NCBI GenBank assembly: GCA_002691835.1
Contig: NZJA01000146.1
Location: 1-10,352, forward strand
Source of the DNA: Planctomycetota bacterium
GTDB taxonomy: Bacteria; Planctomycetota; UBA8108; UBA1146
DNA length: 10,352 nt
Reading direction: 5' to 3'
Within the stretch, counting starts at the first letter, position 1; every line of letters begins with the position of its first letter. This document shows, one piece after another, positions 1 through 7,758 of the stretch. The position numbers and the translations under genes are program-made. The notes beneath the pieces were generated by a model. That model was not told the DNA's origin. It saw only the letters and a list, made by a program, of their open reading frames with translations, and did no database searches.

Positions 1-169
1 CAACAAGGTTGCCCTCCAGCATTCCGCGAACAGCGTGCCTTGCTCCAAAGATAGAATCGGCAAGTCCTGATTTCTGGATGGCTTCAACAACACCGGCCAA
101 TGATGCATTGATGACGACAGTCGGTCCTCCTGATTGAGCGACGACAGCATTTCCTTTAGGCAAAGACAT
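1..169 (-). CDS. 6-phosphofructokinase, pyrophosphate-dependent type (N-terminal fragment)
   Basis: The fragment covers the first 56 codons; the rest lies beyond the left edge. It reads as the N-terminal beta strand and glycine-rich phosphate-binding loop of phosphofructokinase. Residues 7-26 contain NAVVAQSGGPT followed by INASLAG. The GGPT form of the loop, with INASLAG after it, is typical of the PPi-dependent group rather than the classical ATP-dependent bacterial enzyme. The expected reaction is phosphorylation of fructose 6-phosphate to fructose 1,6-bisphosphate in glycolysis, in the cytoplasm. The ATG at 169 is preceded by a strong GAGGAGG (174-180 on the complement) 4 nt away. It lies 127 bp downstream of the metallophosphoesterase on the same strand. 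The residues that decide PPi versus ATP use fall outside the window, so the phosphoryl donor is inferred. The symbol pfp would fit if that is confirmed. Confidence 0.82.
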   Translation of the reverse strand, partial: MSLPKGNAVVAQSGGPTVVINASLAGVVEAIQKSGLADSIFGARHAVRGMLEGNLV

Positions 170-296
170 CCAGCCTCCTCGACAATTCTTCATGTTTTTT
201 TGAATCAAGCAATCGGCAGGATACCCCGATCGGGCCCGTCGATGCGAGACGAACTCGATCACTCATTCTGGGAGTGGAGCCATGATGACGGTGAAG

Positions 297-1643
297 TCAG
301 GAGGAGGGGCGAACGAGGGTTACACGGTCCATGACATCCCCATCGATAACCACATTCTCCAGAAGTAATGAGCCAGAATCGATGGTCAGAAGCAGCGAGC
401 CGTGCCGATCATCGAACTGATCCATGACGGGGTGTTCACCAGGCGTGCCGACACCGGCACCCCCATGACCGACGACCACATAGAGTGAGCCTTCTCCTTT
501 GGCGACCTCGTACTGATCGAGTTTTTGCTGAAGAACTCGACCGTCCTTGAGCAGGGTTTCCCTATTGGGAACCACATGATTGGGAGCCGTTCCGTATCCG
601 TAGACCCCTCGGATCAACGCGGATCGTTCATAACAGTGAGAGTGACCTGCGAGGATGAGATCGGCTCCTCCGGCTTCCAGAAGTGGAATGACGATTTCGC
701 GCATCGCTACCAATCGTCCGTAGCTGTCAGCGGCCGATTGCGAGGTATGGGTCCCCAAAGAATAGGGAGGATGATGGAAAAAGACGATGCACCATTCACG
801 ATCATGGGAAGCGAGATCTTTTTTCAGCCACTCAACCATCGGGGAGTCCGCCGTAATCTTGCCACCGCTGGAATCGAGTGAAATGAAGTGCCCGGGTCCG
901 TTGTTGAATGAGTAGTAGGCTTCAGTTCCGCTGGGTTCACCACCACACTCTCCAGCCGTGGGAATCATGAAGGCGTCGAAGTATGGCCCACTCTCGGTCT
1001 CCACGGAGGTACTTTTGACTTCGTGATTACCGATCGCTGGCCAGCAAGGGAGATCAGAAAGCATGGAGACATAGGGACGGAAGAATCGACCATCGAATTC
1101 GCCTTCAGTTCCGTGGCTGTAGGCCATGTCGCCCACATGGAGCATCAGGTCAATTCCGCGGCCGCCAGTAGCGGTGGCTGCATGGGCCGCCATCGCTTGG
1201 GCGACCTGATACTGGCGTTTTTTCCCGGTTCCACTGTCTCCGAGAACCCACACTTTCAACGGTTGAGACGAGGATTTCCCCATTCCGGAAAGAAAAGTCC
1301 CGCTACCGAGGACATTATCCCCCTTGAGAACGCGATATTCGATGGGGGCATGCTCCGGAAGATGCTTCAATCGAGCAAGATAGTTGTTGAAGGGCCCCGG
1401 GCCTTCTTCAAGTTCGATCTGTTCGACCGTGATCCAGGAATCGGCACCAGAACGCCGCCATTCAACGAGAGGTGTGGGGGCGACAGGTCGCATACGCCAG
1501 CAGATGAGTGCTGAATCATCGTGAACTTGTTGGAGATATGGTTTTCTGGGGGTGTCAGTCGGAACGAAAGCTCTGTTATCGAGACGGTATATGCCGGCGA
1601 GAAGAATCAGGGTCAATAGAAATAAAGCAAAGAATCGGCTCAT
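297..1643 (-). CDS. Exported purple-acid-phosphatase-like metallophosphoesterase
   Basis: A 448-residue protein. Residues 1-17 form a signal peptide or membrane anchor (MSRFFALFLLTLILLAG). Residues about 32-120 resemble the fibronectin-like N-terminal domain of purple acid phosphatases (PYLQQV, then CWR and VEW). The calcineurin-like catalytic domain follows with all expected metal-ligand motifs in order: GDSGTG (135-140), GDMAY (171-175), GNHE (205-208), FHHPPYS (289-295) and GHSHCYER (333-340). The family hydrolyses phosphate esters at a two-metal centre; the substrate here is unknown and the site of action is probably periplasmic. I chose the ATG at 1643 because GGAAAGG lies 9 nt upstream and the signal sequence starts there. 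A GTG at 1670 would add nine residues but has no visible ribosome binding site. The gene is divergent from the ABC-F gene and upstream of the phosphofructokinase. It could instead be annotated simply as a metallophosphoesterase. Confidence 0.9.
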   Translation of the reverse strand: MSRFFALFLLTLILLAGIYRLDNRAFVPTDTPRKPYLQQVHDDSALICWRMRPVAPTPLVEWRRSGADSWITVEQIELEEGPGPFNNYLARLKHLPEHAPIEYRVLKGDNVLGSGTFLSGMGKSSSQPLKVWVLGDSGTGKKRQYQVAQAMAAHAATATGGRGIDLMLHVGDMAYSHGTEGEFDGRFFRPYVSMLSDLPCWPAIGNHEVKSTSVETESGPYFDAFMIPTAGECGGEPSGTEAYYSFNNGPGHFISLDSSGGKITADSPMVEWLKKDLASHDREWCIVFFHHPPYSLGTHTSQSAADSYGRLVAMREIVIPLLEAGGADLILAGHSHCYERSALIRGVYGYGTAPNHVVPNRETLLKDGRVLQQKLDQYEVAKGEGSLYVVVGHGGAGVGTPGEHPVMDQFDDRHGSLLLTIDSGSLLLENVVIDGDVMDRVTLVRPSS

Positions 1644-1705
1644 GATGGAGTGCCTTTCCCGGGCGACCACTGAAGTACCCGGTTGAAAAGTCGAATGCAG
1701 AAACA

Positions 1706-1721
1706 GGGTCTCGAGTGACCC
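1706..1721. repeat. Short inverted repeat overlapping the predicted -35 box
   Basis: GGGTC (1706-1710) and GACCC (1717-1721) are perfect 5 bp inverted arms around a 6 nt centre. The right arm overlaps the proposed -35 element of the ABC-F promoter (1715-1720). That is the expected place for a repressor operator, but arms this short also arise by chance. Confidence 0.25.
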
Positions 1722-1743
1722 GAATCGATCTGGGTATTAGAAT
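1715..1743 (+). promoter_or_regulatory. Predicted sigma70-type promoter of the ABC-F gene
   Basis: GTGACC (1715-1720) matches the TTGACA consensus at four of six positions. TAGAAT (1738-1743) matches TATAAT at five of six. The spacer is exactly 17 bp. Transcription would begin near 1750, giving a leader of only about 14 nt that still contains the GGAG ribosome binding site at 1753-1756. It lies in the divergent spacer between the phosphoesterase and the ABC-F gene, where a promoter is needed. Planctomycete promoters are poorly defined, so this is a consensus-based guess. Confidence 0.4.
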
Positions 1744-1746
1744 AAC

Positions 1747-1763
1747 CTCCGCGGAGAATAAAA
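1747..1763 (+). promoter_or_regulatory. Ribosome binding site deciding a TTG start, inside a palindrome
   Basis: GGAG at 1753-1756 sits 7 nt before the TTG at 1764. It is the right half of the perfect 10 bp palindrome CTCCGCGGAG (1747-1756). The frame is closed upstream by TAA at 1743-1745, with no ATG or GTG in between, so the gene must start at this TTG or the adjacent one at 1767. In a transcript that begins further upstream, two copies could pair across molecules. A hairpin within one molecule is unlikely because the palindrome has no loop. Confidence 0.6.
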
Positions 1764-3605
1764 TTGTTGCAGATTCAGGGAATTTACAAATCGTTCGGTG
1801 ATCAGGGACTATTCCATGATGCCGGCTGCCTGATCGATGCTGGCGAAAAGGTTGGCATCGTCGGTGCAAATGGCCATGGAAAATCGACCCTGTTGAAGAT
1901 GATTCTCTCAGAGCTGGAGCCGGATCAGGGAAACATCGCCGTCTCTCGCGGGGTTCGCATTGGACACCTTTCCCAGCACCTCGTTTTCAAAAAAGCGACC
2001 GTCCTCGACGAGGCGTGCAGCGTTCTCGTAGAAGAGGATGGTTTTCTGCCGGTCTTTAAGGCAGAGGCGATGCTGATGGGACTCGGTTTTTCAGAGGATC
2101 AGTTGTCACAGCCTCCCGGGGAGCTTTCCGGTGGTTTTCAAGTGCGCCTCAATTTGGCCAAGGCGTTGCTTGAAGATCCGGACTTATTGCTCCTCGACGA
2201 GCCGAACAACTATCTCGATATCGTCAGCATGCGCTGGCTGAAGGAGTTTTTGCGCAAATGGCGCAGAACCCTTTTGCTGGTGACCCACGATCGGGATTTC
2301 ATGGATGCCATCACCACCCACACATTGGCGGTGCACCGAAGAAAACTGAGAAAGTTTCAGGGCGGCACTGAAAAGGCGTGGCAACAGATCTACATCGAAG
2401 AAGAGATGCACGAAAAAACCCGCGTCAATACCGAGAGAAAAATCGCCCACGAGATGCGCTTTGTCGAACGCTTTCGAGCCAAGGCTCGTCGTGCATCCCA
2501 GGCTCAATCGCGATTGAAGCAGATCAACAAAAGAGAACGCCTGGAGAAACTCGACGAACTTTCTACTCTCTCTTTCTCTTTTCATTACAAGCACAACCCG
2601 GGCAAGTGGGCACTGGAAACCCGTGGACTTCAGTTCGCCTACGATGACGGTCCGACCCTGATCGAGAATCTTGATCTGCACATCGGAGCCGGAGATCGTG
2701 TGGGTGTGATCGGTCAGAACGGAAAGGGTAAATCCACCCTTTTACGGCTGATGGCGGGAGAACTGGTACCGGTGGAGGGGGAGGTTCGCACACATCCATC
2801 CACCAGCATCAATCTTTTCGGCCAGAGCGCCATGAAGGTGCTGCGATCGAAAAGATCTGTCGAGGAAGAGGTCTATGAAGCGAACAGTACCCTCAACCGC
2901 ACACAGGTTCGGGATATCTGCGGAGCGATGATGTTCGGCGGAGACTTGGCACTGAAAAAGGTCGAAGTCCTCTCCGGAGGCGAGAAGTCACGGACTTTGT
3001 TGGGCAGGGTTCTGGCATGCCCCGGAAATCTGCTACTGCTGGACGAGCCCACCAACCACCTCGACATGGCGAGTACGGATGCCTTGATCGAAGCGATCAA
3101 GGTCTATCCCGGTGCAGCAGTGATGGTGACTCACGTGGAGTCGGTTTTGCGAGAAACCTGCAATCGTCTGGTGATCTTTGATGATGGAATCGTTCGTGTC
3201 TTCGAGGGGACGTACGACGATTTCCTTCGTCGCCACGGCTGGAGCAGTGAAGACCAGCCGGTGGAGGACAAGGGACCGCGAAAGCGCAGGGAAAATCGCA
3301 AGGACCTCAAACGTGAACGGGCGGAGTTGATCCGCGAGAGATCACAGGCTCTCAAGCCTCTCAAGGAGACGATCGAGAGCAATGAGAAATTAATCATGAT
3401 GCTGGAGGAGAAGGCCGGAAAAACGGAAGCAAAACTGATCACAGCTTCTGAAAGCGGCGATGGGGAAGCCATCGCTTCGTTGGCTCAGGAATTGAACAAT
3501 CTGCGTGCCTCCATCGATCGCGCCTTTGAAAAGTTTGAGACTGCCAGTGAAGAGCACGACCGCCTTGAAGCGGAGTTTAAGGATAAACTCGGCGAAGAGG
3601 ACTGA
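1764..3605 (+). CDS. ABC-F family ATPase with C-terminal coiled coil (Uup/YheS-like architecture)
   Basis: A 613-residue soluble protein with two ATP-binding cassettes and no membrane segments. Cassette 1 has Walker A GANGHGKST (34-42), signature LSGGF (121-125), Walker B ending in DEPNNYLD (145-152) and the H-switch THDRDF (174-179). Residues about 200-285 form the charged helical interdomain linker that in ABC-F proteins reaches the ribosomal P/E-site region. Cassette 2 has Walker A GQNGKGKST (317-325), signature LSGGE (403-407) and DEPTNHLD (427-434). Residues about 505-610 are rich in Lys, Glu and Arg with coiled-coil character. The known family role is ATP-dependent action on stalled or antibiotic-blocked ribosomes, so a cytoplasmic translation factor is expected. 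It starts at TTG 1764, and the first cassette has no long insertion of the EttA arm type. The H-switch of cassette 2 reads THVES rather than the usual SHDR. Which ABC-F subfamily it belongs to is unsettled. Confidence 0.93.
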   Translation: MLQIQGIYKSFGDQGLFHDAGCLIDAGEKVGIVGANGHGKSTLLKMILSELEPDQGNIAVSRGVRIGHLSQHLVFKKATVLDEACSVLVEEDGFLPVFKAEAMLMGLGFSEDQLSQPPGELSGGFQVRLNLAKALLEDPDLLLLDEPNNYLDIVSMRWLKEFLRKWRRTLLLVTHDRDFMDAITTHTLAVHRRKLRKFQGGTEKAWQQIYIEEEMHEKTRVNTERKIAHEMRFVERFRAKARRASQAQSRLKQINKRERLEKLDELSTLSFSFHYKHNPGKWALETRGLQFAYDDGPTLIENLDLHIGAGDRVGVIGQNGKGKSTLLRLMAGELVPVEGEVRTHPSTSINLFGQSAMKVLRSKRSVEEEVYEANSTLNRTQVRDICGAMMFGGDLALKKVEVLSGGEKSRTLLGRVLACPGNLLLLDEPTNHLDMASTDALIEAIKVYPGAAVMVTHVESVLRETCNRLVIFDDGIVRVFEGTYDDFLRRHGWSSEDQPVEDKGPRKRRENRKDLKRERAELIRERSQALKPLKETIESNEKLIMMLEEKAGKTEAKLITASESGDGEAIASLAQELNNLRASIDRAFEKFETASEEHDRLEAEFKDKLGEED

Positions 3606-3625
3606 GGCGCACGAGTCACCCGTTG

Positions 3626-4924
3626 CTAGGGGATCTCGGTGTACTTGCCCCCGGATCTGCGCGACAACTCCTGGAGAAATGAAGACGCAGATCCTGCCGT
3701 GGCGCGAAAACCAATGGTGTGGATAGGGATATGCTCAAAGCGGTTGATGGTCTCGATGTGATCGAGGAGAGCCGCGCCGTCGATGGGGTCAGCGGCTCGA
3801 TAGGGCATTCCATCAGAGAGCAGCACGATGGTGCGTACTCCCTTGATCTTGAAAGCCGCCTCGAGCGCCCTGTCTGTGGAAGTGAAACCCCGCGGATCAA
3901 AACGGTCAATAAATTTGAAGGCGCGTCGTTTCTGATCCGGCTTGGCCTTGATGAGGAAATCGCTCATCAGTTCCACGTCTTCATCAAAAGAGATCAGGCA
4001 GAACTGAAAATCTTTGGGCAATTCACGGACCATTCGTTTCAGTTCTTTTTGAACCCGGCGCAATCGCATTCGTGAATCAGGAAGATCATCGCTGTCACTG
4101 CCGCCCCGCTTGCGGGCTTGGCCTCCCACAGTTGTTCCTTCGCCTTTTCCAGCATCCTTTTCACCGCCGGTGCTTTCAGGTTTGGGATCTTTCTCTTCCA
4201 TGGAAATGCTGGTGTCGAGAATGAAGACGATCTTTTGGCTCACCAGCTCCTGGCCAAAGAAGTTGGGGGGAGCAATTTTGACTCCGGTTCCCTTGATGAC
4301 AATTTTTGCGGGATCCAGTTTCTTTTTCTTCTCCAGCTCTTTGCGATTGCTCTTCCACAGGGCGTCCCATTCTGAAGCGGCAAAGAGATCTGCACCGGTC
4401 AGAGAACTGAGGGTGTTGCGCAATTTTTCTGCTACCAGGGAGAGGTCACGGTCGCGATCTTCCTGATATTGGAGAGCGCGAATCAGGTGGGGAATGGCAC
4501 CGTTGTGTTCTTTTTTCAGCAAAGCCTGAATCGCTCCGAGAGCGACACTGTCCTCCTGATCGTAGAGTCCTTGCAGCACTGCTTTGAAGCTGTCGACATC
4601 CTTGCGTTGGGCCAGATAGCGGATCAGCAGATCACGGACCTGTTTGCGCGGGTGTTGTTTCGCCTGAGTGCACAGCCATGTAAGGCCCGGTCCTGGGGTC
4701 AGCTTGTTGAGGCCCTGGATGGCAGCATTTTCGATGGCTGGCTTGTCAGAGAGAAGTGCGTGCTCGATGACGGCTTCCATATCAGCGGCACTGGCTCCTT
4801 TGGCCATGGCTCTCACCACCTGCTCGACAATTTTGGAATCGCCGCTACGAACCGCTTTTTCCAGTGGAGACAGATCCGTCGGTGTTGCAGTGCAAAGCAG
4901 AAGCAAGATGGTGGCAGTCAGCAT
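3626..4924 (-). CDS. Exported HEAT-repeat and von Willebrand factor A domain protein
   Basis: A 432-residue protein. Residues 1-16 are a hydrophobic export signal (MLTATILLLLC...). Residues about 18-175 form an all-alpha array resembling HEAT/armadillo repeats: short helix pairs such as AIENAAIQGLNKL, QVRDLLIRYLAQ and SVALGAIQALLKK. A linker with LTGADL and a Trp-containing helix follows (176-192), then a Lys/Glu-rich stretch. The VWA domain spans about 230-432 with an intact metal-ion-dependent adhesion site: DTSIS (237-241), the Thr in GFTST (348) and Asp371 in LLSDG. About 40 Gly/Lys/Asp-rich residues (244-283) are inserted directly after DTSIS. VWA domains bind protein ligands through the metal; no enzymatic role is implied. 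The start at ATG 4924 is supported by AGGAAAGG 6 nt upstream. The gene converges on the ABC-F gene and diverges from the PhoD-like gene. Its partner is unknown. Confidence 0.85.
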   Translation of the reverse strand: MLTATILLLLCTATPTDLSPLEKAVRSGDSKIVEQVVRAMAKGASAADMEAVIEHALLSDKPAIENAAIQGLNKLTPGPGLTWLCTQAKQHPRKQVRDLLIRYLAQRKDVDSFKAVLQGLYDQEDSVALGAIQALLKKEHNGAIPHLIRALQYQEDRDRDLSLVAEKLRNTLSSLTGADLFAASEWDALWKSNRKELEKKKKLDPAKIVIKGTGVKIAPPNFFGQELVSQKIVFILDTSISMEEKDPKPESTGGEKDAGKGEGTTVGGQARKRGGSDSDDLPDSRMRLRRVQKELKRMVRELPKDFQFCLISFDEDVELMSDFLIKAKPDQKRRAFKFIDRFDPRGFTSTDRALEAAFKIKGVRTIVLLSDGMPYRAADPIDGAALLDHIETINRFEHIPIHTIGFRATAGSASSFLQELSRRSGGKYTEIP

Positions 4925-4949
4925 GCGGGGCCTTTCCTGATGTGCGGAA

Positions 4950-4975
4950 CCCCGTAGCATGGATCGCAGACGGGG
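4950..4975. repeat. Inverted repeat in the divergent spacer, touching a ribosome binding site
   Basis: CCCCGT (4950-4955) and ACGGGG (4970-4975) form a perfect 6 bp stem with a 14 nt loop. The right arm overlaps the first two bases of the GGAGG (4974-4978) that serves the PhoD-like gene. Both divergent transcripts could carry the hairpin if they start far enough upstream. It could be an RNA hairpin that dampens translation, a protein site, or chance. Confidence 0.3.
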
Positions 4976-4985
4976 AGGAATCAGT

Positions 4986-7727
4986 ATGTCCATACTTACG
5001 ATACTGCTGTTGACGGGTACTCTCAATCTGTCGCAACCGGCTACCGCCATGGGAGATCTCCGTATGGAGCCGGAGACGGTCACTTCCCAGACATGGATTG
5101 GTCGGCAGTGGAATGCCAATCGTCTTCAGGATTGGGAGCGCAAAGACGGAAAAGTCCACTGCATCAATAGCCAGTTGCGAGATCCGATCCGCACTGCGAT
5201 CTGGTTACCCCATGATTTTCAGCCACAGGCAAAACAGGTCAGGTGGAGTGTAGAGGTCTCCCTCCCAGGAGATGCCGGCTCACACCACAAAGGTTCCCAT
5301 GCAGGGTTGATCTTTGGTATCGGTGGACCGGAAGTCGATCATCGCATCCGCGCCATCGTTCACGACAAGCCAGCAGCGGATGGAGGCATCCTTGCTGTGG
5401 TCGAAAGCGATGGTCGTGTTGGATTTCGTGATTTCTTCACCGGTGGCGGCGGTGGATCCTGGTCGGTCGGCGGTCCCCTCAAAGAGGGAAGTGTCGCACT
5501 GCTCGAGAATCAGCAGAGATCGGGAGAAGGGGGAGAGGGCCCCTGGCGTTTGACCCTGGAGTTTGAGCCACTGGGAGAAAACCTCTGCCGAATGAAACTG
5601 CAAGCGGCCGATGCCTCAGGAACGATTCTCAGCAGTGCGAGTGTCGACGGACTATCCTTGAATCAGGTGGATGGTTCCTTTGGACTGGTCAGCCATCTGG
5701 GTCAAAAGGGTGGGCGAAAAGGCTGGAGTTTCTCCTCTTTCAAGGGCAGGGGTGAAGGGCTGGTTCAACATCGGGAGCGACTGCTCGGCCCCATCTTTGG
5801 TGTGCAATATAGCTTGTCGCGCACTCCGGATTCCTTTTCAGGAGAATCGTCTTCCAGGGAGTTGTCTTCAGGAGTTGCACCGGTGGTTCATGAGTGGAAT
5901 GTGACCGCTCAACTGGCCCCTGTGGAGCCTGCGGCGGTCAGAGATTCGTGGTTGGAGATTCAGAACCTGAAGGAAGGGGCTCCTGTGTGGACGCGGGTGG
6001 CGACCGGCAATTATGAAGCCCTGTCCCAAACGCTCCAGTTCAGGATTCCCCGTTGGTCCGCCAGTCATACCCGCCCGTTTCGCGTCAAACTGCTCCTCGG
6101 AGACACCGAGAAGAGTCAAAAGGAATACGCTTACATCGGCATGGTGAGAGCGGAGCCCCAATTAGATGGAAGCCCGATCCGTATCGGTCTGATTTCCTGC
6201 GTTAAAAACTTCACCGGTAATCTGGCATGGAACAGCTCCTCCATCTGGTATCCCCATCAAGATGTGGCAAGAGGTCTGCTTTCCCAGGATCCGGATCTGG
6301 TGTTCTTTGCCGGTGACCAGATCTATGAGGGCGATATCACACGAGCGGAATTGAATCCGCCCGATCGCATGCTGCTTGACTACCACACCAAATACCTGCG
6401 CTGGTATCGGGCCTTTGGAGAAATCACCCGATCACGGCCGACGATTCAGGTACCGGACGATCATGACGTCTATCACGGCAACATCTGGGGTGCGGGTGGA
6501 AAGCGTGCTCGGCGCGAAGAGGGCATGACAGCGCAGGATTCCGGAGGCTACAAACTGGCACCACGGGAGGTTAATGCCATCCACCTGACCCAGACATCTC
6601 ACCTGCCGGAGCCGTGTATCGAAGGTCCCATCGGTGAGGGCTACAGCGTCTACACCACCCGGGTGGAGTACGCCGGCTTGTCGATGGCGGTGATCTCTGA
6701 TCGACAGTTCAAGAGTGCCCCCCGCCCGTCATTGCCCGAGGGGAAGGTGGTCAACGGCTGGTTCCGCAATCCGGATTTTGATCCGGTAACGCAAGCGGAT
6801 GCACCGGGGCTCGATCTCCTTGGCAGTGCACAGGAGAAGTTTCTGTCGGACTGGTCCGTCGATTGGAGTCGGGGTGCGCAATGGAAGGTCCTGCTGTCGC
6901 AGACTCCTTTCGTCAATGTGGCGACTTTACCTCCAGGAAAGACCGGCGCAGTGATTCCTGGATTGCCGATTCCTTCGCCGGGAGAGTGGCCGGAGGGTGA
7001 AGTTCCCGTCGCCGATTGTGATTCCGGTGGTTGGCCGCAAAGCGGGCGCAACCGGGCGGTCAGTTTGTTGCGCAATGCTCGCGCCTTTCATCTCGCCGGT
7101 GATCAGCACCTCGCTTCCTGTGTGCGATATGGCGTCGAAAACCACCGGGATGCGGGAGTCGTTTTCGCCGGACCGGCAGTGTCGAACACCTGGCCTCGAA
7201 GGTGGTTTCCCACGGAGTCGGGGGGAGGTGAGCCAGTCAGTCCTTTGCGTGGAACCGGTGATTATCGCGATGGATTTGGCAATGCGATGACGGTACTTGC
7301 AGTGGGCAATCCGAGTCGAACCGGTCAGAAGCCGGAGCGGCTTCACGATCGTGGGCCGGGTTGGGGTTTGGTGTTAGTCGATCTTCGACAGCGAACGGCA
7401 ACTTTCGAGTGTTGGCCCCGTTTCAGTGTTCCCGGAAAAGAGGATGCCCGTCAGTATCCCGGCTGGCCCATCACGGTAGATCAGAAATCCCTCGACGGTC
7501 GTCAGCCCCATGCCCTGTTGCCAACAGTGGCTGGAGGAAGCGACTCGCCGGTTGCCAGCATTTGGCGTTTCGGAGCAACGATTGAAGATAAGGTGCTGGT
7601 CAGTGCATATCGTTTGATGAAGGGGGAGTCGTGGAGCCCGCCGGTTCATGAATCGGGGACCTATCAGGTACAGCTGTCGTTTCCTGACGGGCGTGAGGAA
7701 TGGCGAGAGAGGGTTGAAATCCCCTGA
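4986..7727 (+). CDS. Large exported PhoD-like metallophosphatase with N-terminal beta-rich domain
   Basis: A 913-residue protein. Residues 1-21 are an export signal (MSILTILLLTG... ending ATA). Residues about 35-260 are beta-rich and resemble a concanavalin-type jelly roll (GLIFGIGG, IRAIV, GSFGLVSHLG), perhaps for ligand binding. Residues about 265-390 form a second beta domain of the kind that precedes PhoD catalytic domains. The catalytic domain, about 395-810, has GLISC (401-405), FAGDQIYEG (441-449), PDDHDVYHGN (490-499), SQTPFVN (638-644) and LAGDQHLAS (703-711), the expected metal-site motifs. A C-terminal beta sandwich follows (about 845-913). PhoD-family enzymes hydrolyse phosphate mono- or diesters outside the cytoplasm; the substrate here is unknown. 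ATG 4986 is chosen because GGAGG (4974-4978) lies 7 nt away. An in-frame ATG at 4959 would add nine residues including three Arg. The protein is far longer than typical PhoD because of the N-terminal module. Confidence 0.88.
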   Translation: MSILTILLLTGTLNLSQPATAMGDLRMEPETVTSQTWIGRQWNANRLQDWERKDGKVHCINSQLRDPIRTAIWLPHDFQPQAKQVRWSVEVSLPGDAGSHHKGSHAGLIFGIGGPEVDHRIRAIVHDKPAADGGILAVVESDGRVGFRDFFTGGGGGSWSVGGPLKEGSVALLENQQRSGEGGEGPWRLTLEFEPLGENLCRMKLQAADASGTILSSASVDGLSLNQVDGSFGLVSHLGQKGGRKGWSFSSFKGRGEGLVQHRERLLGPIFGVQYSLSRTPDSFSGESSSRELSSGVAPVVHEWNVTAQLAPVEPAAVRDSWLEIQNLKEGAPVWTRVATGNYEALSQTLQFRIPRWSASHTRPFRVKLLLGDTEKSQKEYAYIGMVRAEPQLDGSPIRIGLISCVKNFTGNLAWNSSSIWYPHQDVARGLLSQDPDLVFFAGDQIYEGDITRAELNPPDRMLLDYHTKYLRWYRAFGEITRSRPTIQVPDDHDVYHGNIWGAGGKRARREEGMTAQDSGGYKLAPREVNAIHLTQTSHLPEPCIEGPIGEGYSVYTTRVEYAGLSMAVISDRQFKSAPRPSLPEGKVVNGWFRNPDFDPVTQADAPGLDLLGSAQEKFLSDWSVDWSRGAQWKVLLSQTPFVNVATLPPGKTGAVIPGLPIPSPGEWPEGEVPVADCDSGGWPQSGRNRAVSLLRNARAFHLAGDQHLASCVRYGVENHRDAGVVFAGPAVSNTWPRRWFPTESGGGEPVSPLRGTGDYRDGFGNAMTVLAVGNPSRTGQKPERLHDRGPGWGLVLVDLRQRTATFECWPRFSVPGKEDARQYPGWPITVDQKSLDGRQPHALLPTVAGGSDSPVASIWRFGATIEDKVLVSAYRLMKGESWSPPVHESGTYQVQLSFPDGREEWRERVEIP

Positions 7728-7758
7728 TGCTGTTTTCCGGTGCGATTCGTTCGGTATT

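Noticed and set aside
225..238. Overlapping palindromes CCCGATCGGG and CGGGCCCG between phosphoesterase and phosphofructokinase as a terminator
   Set aside because: Any hairpin would have a 3-4 bp stem with almost no loop, and no T-run follows on either strand. No good promoter could be fixed in the spacer either.
1023..1514. 163-codon open frame on the plus strand
   Set aside because: It lies wholly inside the metallophosphoesterase on the other strand, whose catalytic motifs are unmistakable; the plus-strand translation has no domain pattern or ribosome binding site.
2184..2681. 165-codon minus-strand frame inside the ABC-F gene
   Set aside because: It is the mirror of conserved ATPase coding sequence, with no independent support.
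3626..4924. HEAT/VWA protein as part of a MoxR-type or ternary defence or stress system
   Set aside because: No MoxR ATPase, kinase, phosphatase of the PP2C type or nuclease lies next to it, and the protein is exported, unlike the components of those systems.
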